DNA of 5,021 nt from JBBRGG01 sp038240875 (GTDB lineage Bacteria; Planctomycetota; Phycisphaerae; Phycisphaerales; UBA1924), in NCBI GenBank assembly GCA_038240875.1, contig JBBRGG010000236.1, forward strand, positions 1-5,021. Direction: 5' to 3'. Numbering within the stretch: position 1 is the stretch's first letter; each line of letters begins with the position of its first letter. A model generated the notes under the pieces. The model was given only the letters and a program-made list of their open reading frames with translations, ran no database searches and had not been told where the DNA came from. The position numbers and the translations under genes are program-made. Shown piece by piece: positions 1-5,021 of the stretch.

Positions 1-1
1 G

Positions 2-301
2 ATCACTTTGAAGTGGAAAGCGAAACACCCCGAGGGCTCGGACCGCGTGGTGTATTTCGTGCAACGCAAACTCATCTCGGAGACCGCGTTCGCGCTCATC
101 GGCGGCAGCGGCGAGAAGTCGTATCAAGACGACACGCTGCCCATCGGTATCGATGGCGCGACCTACATCATCACTGCCCAGCGCGGCAACGTGCAGGGAC
201 AGGCGTCAAGGCAGCTTACCGTCACCTTTGGCTCGGGCGGGCCGGGAGCGATGCGGTTTGGCTTTGCCGAGGCGAACGTGGTGAGCAAGAAGGCGGCGTG
301 A
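2..301 (+). CDS. C-terminal fragment of a fibronectin-III-like surface or secreted protein (5' truncated)
   Basis: An open frame enters from the left edge and stops at TGA 299-301, giving about 99 codons. The first possible start in view is TTG at 8, but the frame is open back to base 2 and no ribosome binding site is visible, so I read this as the tail of a longer gene. The visible part has the alternating pattern of a beta-sandwich domain: LKWK near the start, VVYFVQRK, FALIGGSGEKSYQDDTLP, ATYIITAQRG, then LTVTFGSGGPG before a short tail. This resembles terminal Ig/FN3-like domains that end many planctomycete secreted proteins, as I remember them. Such domains usually mediate binding or spacing, and no catalytic residues are visible. 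The molecular role of the whole protein cannot be told from this fragment. Nothing links it functionally to the TerC gene, which converges on it. Confidence 0.7.
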   Translation: MTLKWKAKHPEGSDRVVYFVQRKLISETAFALIGGSGEKSYQDDTLPIGIDGATYIITAQRGNVQGQASRQLTVTFGSGGPGAMRFGFAEANVVSKKAA

Positions 302-562
302 GCTGGTTCCGCTAACACATATATGCGATGCAGGGACTTAGCGGCCGCACCCGCATGAAAGCACAGACGGCCCTGGAGCGATCCGGGGTCGTTGTGTTTG
401 TCCTTCATGAAATGCCGGTGCTGATGTTCGGCGTCTAACCCAGTGCGGCAAACCTGTGCACACGCAGTGCTGGTACGAGCCAAATGCGAAACCCACGGCC
501 ACATCGCCCCTCACATCGCCCCTCACATCGCCCCTCACATCGCCCCCCACATCGACGTGGAC
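302..562. other. Intergenic stretch with no convincing gene
   Basis: The 261 bases between the left-edge gene and the end of the TerC gene hold no convincing coding sequence. A 27-codon frame (ATG 355 to TAA 436-438) has no good ribosome binding site or recognisable product. The minus-strand open frames here look like products of base composition, and one of them only translates the 12-bp repeat as GDVR copies. I see no clear hairpin followed by a T-run, although the flanking genes converge here. The right end is occupied by the tandem repeat at 500-557. Confidence 0.6.
500..557. repeat. 12-bp tandem repeat, unit CACATCGCCCCT
   Basis: Three perfect copies lie at 500-511, 512-523 and 524-535. 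A fourth at 536-547 differs in its last base, and a partial fifth copy (CACATCG) starts at 548. The array ends just before the 3' end of the TerC gene, whose stop codon occupies 563-565. The unit is a multiple of three, so the minus strand reads repeated GDVR, but no credible gene contains it. It is probably a slippage-generated microsatellite; a protein-binding array is possible but unsupported. Confidence 0.9.
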
Positions 563-1762
563 TTAGTGCTTTGATGGCGCGGAGCCTGGTAGCTTTGCCT
601 TCGAGGGTATTACCACGCTGAGCACCGTAGCGAGCGCGAGTGTGCCCAAGACGACCAGTAGAGTAAACAAAGAGTTGAGCTTGATCGAGCTACCCTTTTC
701 CAAGCCGATCCAATCCAGATAGGCGGCACGCTCATCAGCAACAGCTTCACGCCAACGAACGCCAGGATCAGGATAAGCGCTGGCTTGAGGAATCGGAACT
801 TAGGGATCAGTGCCGCCAGGCAGAAGTAGAGCGCTCGCAGCCCAAGGACCGCGAAGATGTTGCTCGTGAACACGATGAACGGGTCGGGCGTGATGGCGAA
901 GATGGCCGGGATCGAGTCGACCGCGAATACAAGGTCGGTGATTTCCACCATGATCAGCGCCAGGAACAAGGGCGTTATCGCCCAGGCTACGCTGAGTGAT
1001 CCAGCTGGTGCTGGGTCCATAACATCCGTGCCCGCCGCATTTCGTGTGTACGTGGGCTTGAGGGTCCGCTTGGTGAAGAAGCGCTGACCGTCGTAGAACT
1101 CGGTCACGCGAAAGAACTTCTTGCACAGCCGCACGATGGCGTTCTGGGAGACATCGTCGTTGGCCTTGATCAGAGCCATCTTCAACGCCGTCAGGATCAG
1201 GAATGCGCCGAAGAAAATCAGAATCCACTGGTACCTGACGATAAGCCCGGCGCCAAGGAAGATCATTACGCCGCGCATGACTAGTGCGCCGATGATGCCC
1301 CAGAAGAGCACGCGGTGCTGGTACTTTCCTGGTACGGCAAAGAACGTGAAGATCATTGCGATAACAAAGATGTTGTCCATCGCGAGCGACGTCCTCAACG
1401 ACGTAACCCGTTAGATACTACTTAGCTGCCTCAAAGCCCTGCACCTCGCCGGAGACGATAATCGGCGCACCAGCCTGCATAGCTGCCGCCGTGCTGTACT
1501 TGGGAGTATCCAGTCCCAACCCGAGCCAATGATTCTCGTACGCAAAGTACACAAAGACACTGAACGTGACGCCGCAGGACAGCCAAATCGCCGACCATAT
1601 GACTGCCTCTTTCATGCCCACCTCGTGGGCCACCTTGTGAAAGACCCCGAGATCGAGGGCGAGGAAAACGATCACGAGAGCGATGAACGCGGCGTACGCC
1701 CAGATTTTGAGGTTGGCCGGATTCGACGTTTCGGTTTGAGCAAGCAGCAGCAGTTCGTTCAT
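563..1762 (-). pseudogene. TerC-family integral membrane protein (Alx/YkoY-like), interrupted by a stop and two frameshifts
   Basis: TerC proteins are polytopic inner-membrane proteins, and relatives such as Alx and YkoY are linked to Mn2+ export or tolerance. Homology starts at ATG 1762 (MNELLLLAQTE) and continues through a hydrophobic helix with ALDLGVFHKVAHEV to EAAK. An in-frame TAG (minus strand, 1418-1420) follows; the same frame then resumes YLTGYVVED. One extra base near 1390 shifts the frame into SLAMDNIFV, the first acidic TerC motif. That frame runs through ITDLVFAVDSIPAIFAIT, the second motif, to LLMSVPP. A missing base near 719-720 returns it to the original frame: LDWIGLEKGSS, a last membrane helix (FTLLVVLGTLALATVL), and TAA at 563-565. 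Repaired, the protein would be about 399 residues, normal or slightly long for the family. Both acidic motifs are intact, so the damage may be recent or may be sequence error. A manganese riboswitch precedes the gene. No strong Shine-Dalgarno sequence is seen; GGGA at 1774-1777 is a weak candidate. Reinitiation at ATG 1380 could give only a truncated product. Confidence 0.9.
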
Positions 1763-1780
1763 GAAGAAATCACATCCCAG

Positions 1781-1808
1781 GCCTGCAGCTACTCAGAAAT
1801 GAGCAGGC
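1781..1808 (-). promoter_or_regulatory. Possible hairpin between the riboswitch aptamer and the TerC start
   Basis: On the transcribed minus strand GCCTGC (1803-1808) can pair with GCAGGC (1781-1786), enclosing a smaller hairpin around CTCA-TTTC-TGAG. It lies about 18 bases upstream of the TerC ATG, where an expression platform would be expected. No strong T-run follows it, so a classic intrinsic terminator is doubtful. Control by hiding or exposing the weak ribosome binding region at 1774-1777 is equally possible. This is inferred from base pairing seen by eye only. Confidence 0.35.
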
Positions 1809-1825
1809 GCAGCATCAAATTAAAA

Positions 1826-1967
1826 TGTTGGTCTTGCCAGTGGCGTCGGTCCTCGCGTAAAGGCGACAGAGACCAAAGCCGCAGTGGGGCCGGGGTAAGA
1901 GCGAGAAGCGTTCTACCCGTTTTGACGACCCGTCCTGCCCGCATCGGCGGGCGGCTACTCCCCAACA
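1826..1967 (-). ncRNA. yybP-ykoY manganese riboswitch (aptamer)
   Basis: This is the 5' leader element that senses Mn2+ and typically raises expression of manganese exporters such as MntP, YkoY and TerC/Alx relatives. On the minus strand the conserved 5' core GGGGAGTAGC is at 1954-1963, and the conserved 3' core GGCAAGACC lies in the stretch 1830-1838. The closing stem is perfect over six pairs: TGTTGG (1962-1967) with CCAACA (1826-1831). Directly after the 5' core comes a perfect hairpin, GCCCGC-CGAT-GCGGGC (1937-1952), in the expected P2 position. The 142-base length is slightly long but within the variable middle region of the class. It ends 63 bases before the ATG of the TerC gene, the usual genetic context for this class, which independently supports the call. 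A TATCAT hexamer at 1982-1987 would place transcription start just upstream of the aptamer, but no good -35 partner is visible. Confidence 0.92.
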
Positions 1968-2170
1968 GGAAGCATGGACCAATGATAGCAGCGATGTTGT
2001 CGTCGAGAAAGCGGAATCATTTGAGTAAACCGATATAGTGTACACACGGCTCACATGGTGGCGGATTGACATGACTGGACTATCGTTCGTCGAAGGTGGA
2101 CTTTGCAGCGCACGACCAACACAAGTCAATCAAAGTTCAACCTGAAGTCAAACCAAGGATAAAACTTTGT

Positions 2171-2947
2171 ATGTTCGCTCGCTGTATCGGCATCGATTAC
2201 TCTGGCGCACAAACGCCGACATCGAGCCTGTCTGGCCTCAGGGTCTACATGTCGAGCGGCGACTCAGTGCCAATGGAAGTCGCGCCGCCGCGGAGCGCCA
2301 AGAAGTATTGGACGCGACGCGGGATCGCTGAATGGCTCGTTCAATTGCTCAACGATGACATCACAACTCTTGTGGGCATCGATCACGGGTTCTCGTTCCC
2401 ACTCAAATACTTCGAGCGGCACGGCCTACCGCGTGACTGGCTCGCGTTTCTCGATGACTTTCATCAGCATTGGCCGACCGACGAGGACAGTATGTATGTA
2501 GATTTTGTACGCGACCAGACGCGTGGCAATGGTGCCGCCCGGCTTGGCGATTCGAAGTGGCGACGCATTACCGAGATGCGTGCGGGTGGGGCCAAGAGTG
2601 TGTTCCACTTTGATGTGCAGGGTTCGGTTGCCAAGTCGACCCACGCTGGCCTGCCTTGGCTGAGGTACATCCATCAACGGCTGCCCGGCCGTGTGCACTT
2701 CTGGCCCTTCGATGGCTGGATTCCGCCTTCGGGTCGGTCGGTCATCGCCGAGGTATATCCGTCGGTGTGGAGCCGCAGTTTCCCGCGTGCGAGTCGAACG
2801 CCCGATCAGCACGATGCCTGGTCAGTCGCCCAATGGATGCGGCGGGCGGACCTCGACGAGAGCCTCTCGCAATTCTTCGCGCCTGACCTTTCGGCAGACG
2901 ATCGTGCCGCTGCGTTGGCGGAGGGCTGGATACTCGGTGTTCTGTGA
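2171..2947 (+). CDS. DUF429-like protein, predicted RNase H-like fold, unknown function
   Basis: The protein is 258 residues and begins MFARCIGIDYSGAQ. I chose ATG 2171 because GIDYSG is the natural first beta strand and AAGGA at 2155-2159 sits 11 bases upstream; the frame stays open to GTG 2096, but those 25 extra residues look non-conserved. The acidic positions match the layout of DUF429 proteins, predicted RNase H-like enzymes: Asp9 in GIDYSG, Asp71 in VGIDHGFSFP, Glu194 in AEVYPSVW, and Asp212/Asp215 in DQHDAWSVA. Between them are HWPTDED, GDSKWRRITE, GAKSVFHFDVQGSVAKSTHAGLPWLR and HFWPFDGW. The protein looks soluble, with no signal peptide or membrane helix. Nuclease activity is only inferred from the fold. 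The gene is transcribed away from the TerC leader and converges on tolC, with stops 29 bases apart, so it is probably a single-gene unit. I know similar uncharacterised proteins from diverse bacteria but no established role. Confidence 0.8.
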   Translation: MFARCIGIDYSGAQTPTSSLSGLRVYMSSGDSVPMEVAPPRSAKKYWTRRGIAEWLVQLLNDDITTLVGIDHGFSFPLKYFERHGLPRDWLAFLDDFHQHWPTDEDSMYVDFVRDQTRGNGAARLGDSKWRRITEMRAGGAKSVFHFDVQGSVAKSTHAGLPWLRYIHQRLPGRVHFWPFDGWIPPSGRSVIAEVYPSVWSRSFPRASRTPDQHDAWSVAQWMRRADLDESLSQFFAPDLSADDRAAALAEGWILGVL

Positions 2948-2976
2948 TTCCACGTACAAAGGACCGTCTTGGCGGT

Positions 2977-4404
2977 TCATTGCACAGGCAATTGAGTAGG
3001 AATCAAGTTCAGCGTCCCGCCTGCCGCTTGTTCGAGCGCGATCCAAGCCAGTGCCGCATCGCGTTCGAGAGCGCTCAACGTCTGTCGCGCGTCGATCAGT
3101 TCTCGCTGGGCATCGAGGACCACGGTCACATCGGCCTGGCCTGATTTGAGCGCGGACTGGGACAACGCCACGTTCTGTTCGGCGATTACGAGCACGGTCT
3201 GGCGGTGCTGATTGGCGAGCCGGGAGGCGCTGTCAAGCTCCACCCACGCGACGCGAACTTCGCGTGTTGCACGCTGCGAGATGGCTTCGTAGTTAGCGAG
3301 CGCGGCGCGAGCAAGCGAACCAGCCTTGGCGATCTGGGCTTGATTGGCATCAAAGATCGGGATGCCGACTTCGATCACCGGCCCGATGCTCTTCGCGCCG
3401 TCCGCATCTCGCTCGAAATCAGCCCCGAGTTCCAAGTCTTTCAAGCGGCTGCGTTCTTCAGTAGAGAGGTCGGCTTGCTGGGCTTCGACGATCATGCGAG
3501 CCGCGGCGATGTCGAGGCGGTGTGCGCTCGCGCGAGCCATCACGGCGGGTTCATCAAGCGTGTCAATAGGAGCAAGATCCGTGCTTGCTTGTGCGCTCCA
3601 GTCGGCGTTCTCAGCCGCGAAGCCGATAAGTTCCAGCATCTGGCGGCGCTCCTTGGCAAGTTCACGAAGCACTACCGTTCGCTCGGCCTCTACCTTGGCG
3701 AGTTGGTGGCGGGCGCGGTTGACATCGAGCGAAGTGCCTTCACCGCCGCGCACGCGCGCATCCAGCGAATCGATGGTGCGCCATATCGTCGCGAGGTTGT
3801 CGTCACTCAGCGACATCGCTCGCTGACCAAAGACAATTCGAGTGTGCGTCGCGCGCACCCCGGCCACCAATCCCAGCGCCTTGTTCGACACGTTGAGCAC
3901 CGACTGGTTGAGCCGCGCGTCGGCGGCCTTGATCTTGCCATCGCGCAGCCAAAGAGCCGTGAACGACTGCACCAGCGACGCACCGACGAATGTGCCGCCG
4001 CTCACCGGGTCGAAGGGGAAGCCGAGCGTGAGAGCGACCACAGGGTTGGGCAACAGCCCTGCCTGCACCAGGTCGGCGCGAGAAGCCGCGATCAACTCGA
4101 CCTCGGCACGGATCTCGCGGTTGTTGCGTAGCGCCATCGCGAGAGCTTGCTCGACCGTGAGCGGCGCGCGGCCGTCCCACGAAGAGCCCGAGTTCTGCGA
4201 CGTGGCGAGCGAAGTTGCCCACGGCTTATTCCACACAGGTTGAACGCCGGCACGCTGGGCGACAGTGGCCGCGGCGCGGTCGATGTCGAGCTTGGAATCC
4301 AGCGACGCACACCCTGCTACAAGAAAGAGAGCCGTCGCGCTTAGTGGGAGTGTGGCCAAGAGCAAACGTGCGTGGGTGAAGTGAATTGGTCGTGGCATGA
4401 GCAT
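2977..4404 (-). CDS. TolC/CzcC-family outer-membrane efflux lipoprotein
   Basis: The 475-residue protein would form the trimeric outer-membrane and periplasmic channel of a tripartite (RND-type) efflux pump. A hydrophobic signal segment (about residues 13-30) ends in a lipobox, FLVAGC, so Cys32 should be lipidated. Two outer-membrane efflux repeats follow. The first begins LTVEQALAMALRNNREIRAE (about 82-101) and contains VQAGLLPNPVV (113-123). The second includes IGPVIEVGIPIFDANQAQIAKA and the late SGQADVTVVLDAQRELIDARQ, both typical of CzcC/CusC-like members. Long heptad-rich helical stretches fill the rest. Start choice is between ATG 4404 and the in-frame ATG 4398; AGGAAA (4407-4412) is slightly close for the first and slightly far for the second. 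The gene follows the His-rich metal-handling gene by 57 bases on the same strand, which suggests one operon and a metal substrate, though the channel sequence alone does not reveal substrate. A long open frame on the opposite strand is a codon-bias shadow. Confidence 0.93.
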   Translation of the reverse strand: MLMPRPIHFTHARLLLATLPLSATALFLVAGCASLDSKLDIDRAAATVAQRAGVQPVWNKPWATSLATSQNSGSSWDGRAPLTVEQALAMALRNNREIRAEVELIAASRADLVQAGLLPNPVVALTLGFPFDPVSGGTFVGASLVQSFTALWLRDGKIKAADARLNQSVLNVSNKALGLVAGVRATHTRIVFGQRAMSLSDDNLATIWRTIDSLDARVRGGEGTSLDVNRARHQLAKVEAERTVVLRELAKERRQMLELIGFAAENADWSAQASTDLAPIDTLDEPAVMARASAHRLDIAAARMIVEAQQADLSTEERSRLKDLELGADFERDADGAKSIGPVIEVGIPIFDANQAQIAKAGSLARAALANYEAISQRATREVRVAWVELDSASRLANQHRQTVLVIAEQNVALSQSALKSGQADVTVVLDAQRELIDARQTLSALERDAALAWIALEQAAGGTLNLIPTQLPVQ

Positions 4405-4406
4405 GG

Positions 4407-4412
4407 TTTCCT
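4407..4412 (-). promoter_or_regulatory. Ribosome binding site of the TolC gene (AGGAAA)
   Basis: On the minus strand AGGAAA precedes two closely spaced in-frame ATG codons (4404 and 4398). The AGGA core is four bases before the first and ten before the second, so both starts are usable. The choice changes the signal peptide by only two residues and does not affect the lipobox. Confidence 0.55.
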
Positions 4413-4461
4413 GAATGGAATCGGCCCGGGCTGCTCGCGCGGCGCGGGTCGGTATGTAAGC

Positions 4462-5021
4462 TTATTTGTGGTCGTGATCGCCGCCTGAATGGTCGTGGTC
4501 ATGGCCTTGGGCGCCGTGGCTCGCGTCGGACGCTTCACCCTGCGCGACGTTGAACGTGAAGGGCACGGTGATGATCTTGCCTTTCGCGCCTACGGCTTGG
4601 CCTTCTGCGCCTACGGCTTGGCCTTCTGCGCCTACGGCTTGCGCAGGCACTTGAAATTGAGCCCAGCCCTTGTAGATGCCCGGGGCTTTGAAGGTGGCCT
4701 CAAAGTCCACGTTGGGGCCTGATTTGCTCGCCGCGCCGTGCGCAGCGCCTTCTTCGTGCGGATGCGAATGGACGAACTCTTTAAGATCGCTGCTGATGAT
4801 GACCAGGTGCCCCATCGCGCCTAGGTATGGCTGAAGGTTCGTCACCGGCTTGCCGTCCTTCATGACGGTGAACTCCATATGCGTGGCCGCGCCGGTCTTG
4901 ATCGGGCCGCCGGTGTCGAGTGAGACCGTGTACCCGTCGATGGTCTTGGGCTTGTCGGCGTCGATTGCCAGTGCCCGCTTGGCCGGGGCGGTTCCCTCAA
5001 CCGTGATCGGCACCTGCACTA
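4462..5021 (-). CDS. Histidine-rich periplasmic metal-handling protein, C-terminal part (5' end beyond window)
   Basis: The frame enters from the right edge and ends at TAA 4462-4464, leaving about 185 visible residues. A GTG at 5019 is possible but the frame is open to the edge, so the N-terminus is probably missing. The core (DGYTVSLDTGG, HMEFTVMKDGKPVTNLQPYLGAMGHLVII, DLKEFVHSHPH, VDFEATFKAPGIYKGWAQFQV, ITVPFTFNV) is an Ig-like beta-sandwich of the type found as YtkA-like domains or attached to adaptors of metal efflux pumps. Two His clusters are visible: HSHPHEEGAAH inside the domain and a tail with six His in HGAQGHDHDHSGGDHDHK. Such tails bind zinc, copper, nickel or similar ions. A seven-residue repeat (AVGAEGQ) is inserted before the last strands. 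The gene lies 57 bases upstream of tolC on the same strand. It may be a stand-alone metal chaperone or the C-terminal end of an RND adaptor; the missing N-terminus would decide. Confidence 0.78.
   Translation of the reverse strand, partial: VQVPITVEGTAPAKRALAIDADKPKTIDGYTVSLDTGGPIKTGAATHMEFTVMKDGKPVTNLQPYLGAMGHLVIISSDLKEFVHSHPHEEGAAHGAASKSGPNVDFEATFKAPGIYKGWAQFQVPAQAVGAEGQAVGAEGQAVGAKGKIITVPFTFNVAQGEASDASHGAQGHDHDHSGGDHDHK
4588..4641. repeat. 21-bp in-frame tandem repeat inside the His-rich protein gene
   Basis: Two identical 21-base copies at 4588-4608 and 4609-4629 are followed by 12 more matching bases to 4641. A degenerate extension lies on the left (about 4577-4587). On the coding strand they give AVGAEGQ twice and a diverged AVGAKGK. 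The unit preserves frame, so copy number can change by slippage without breaking the protein. It sits in a loop between AQFQVP and IITVPFTF and is likely a flexible linker. Confidence 0.92.

Noticed and set aside
355..438. 27-codon frame MKAQTALERSG... in the left intergenic region
   Set aside because: Very short, without a clear ribosome binding site, recognisable family or supporting context.
432..438. GTCTAAC resembling the core of an integron attC site, overlapping a stop codon
   Set aside because: No partner core (GTTRRRY) occurs in the following 120 bases on this strand, none upstream on the other strand, and no folded arm structure or integrase is visible.
338..550. Minus-strand frame with repeated GDVR
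   Set aside because: The repeat is only the translation of the 12-bp DNA repeat; the rest is compositionally random and has no family resemblance.
1418..1420. Recoding of TAG as a sense codon in TerC
   Set aside because: No other gene here has an internal TAG, and two separate frameshifts in the same gene make decay or sequence error simpler.
1982..1987. TATCAT (minus strand) considered as the -10 of the riboswitch promoter
   Set aside because: Its position is suitable, 14 bases before the aptamer, but no convincing -35 element is present, so it is not listed as a feature.
2066..2071. Perfect TTGACA considered as the -35 of a promoter for the DUF429-like gene
   Set aside because: No -10-like hexamer is found 16-18 bases downstream; the nearest TATCGT is only nine bases away.
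2979..2992. Small hairpin ATTGC-ACAG-GCAAT near the convergent ends of the DUF429-like and TolC genes, considered as a terminator
   Set aside because: Only five pairs, no T-run on either side, and it lies inside the TolC coding end.
3205..4131. Long open frame (308 codons) on the + strand opposite the TolC gene
   Set aside because: It mirrors the codon bias of the TolC gene, has no recognisable domain or ribosome binding site, and the minus-strand product is an unmistakable efflux channel.

Overview
The window is GC-rich bacterial DNA, and its gene content looks planctomycete-like, possibly Phycisphaerae. That guess rests on the C-terminal fragment at the left edge, which resembles the terminal beta-sandwich domains of secreted planctomycete proteins, and on the style of the TerC and efflux proteins. 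It is recognition by eye, not a database result.

Layout. (1) Bases 2-301, + strand: 3' end of a gene entering from the left, probably a secreted or surface protein. (2) Bases 302-562: no convincing gene; a short 12-bp tandem repeat lies next to the next gene. (3) Bases 563-1762, - strand: a complete-length TerC-family membrane protein gene that no longer reads through. It has an in-frame amber codon, a one-base gain and a one-base loss, yet homology runs from end to end (400 codons). (4) Bases 1826-1967, - strand: a yybP-ykoY manganese riboswitch in the leader of that TerC gene, with its conserved core and closing stem intact. (5) Bases 2171-2947, + strand: a DUF429-like protein, predicted RNase H-like fold, function unknown. 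(6) Bases 2977-4404, - strand: a TolC/CzcC-type outer-membrane efflux lipoprotein. (7) Bases 4462-5021, - strand: C-terminal part of a histidine-rich periplasmic metal-handling protein that runs off the right edge and is probably co-transcribed with the TolC gene.

How the genes fit together. Two metal-related units sit here. The riboswitch plus TerC gene is a classic manganese-responsive arrangement (TerC relatives such as Alx and YkoY are linked to Mn2+ export or tolerance). The His-rich protein plus TolC pair looks like the downstream end of a heavy-metal efflux operon whose pump and adaptor genes, if present, would lie beyond base 5021. The DUF429-like gene between them is transcribed away from the TerC leader and converges on tolC with a gap of 29 bases.

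The most notable observation is the intact manganese riboswitch leading into a broken TerC frame. This suggests recent decay of the gene or consensus errors in the sequence. I found no CRISPR array, tRNA, rRNA, insertion sequence or clearly new defence system.
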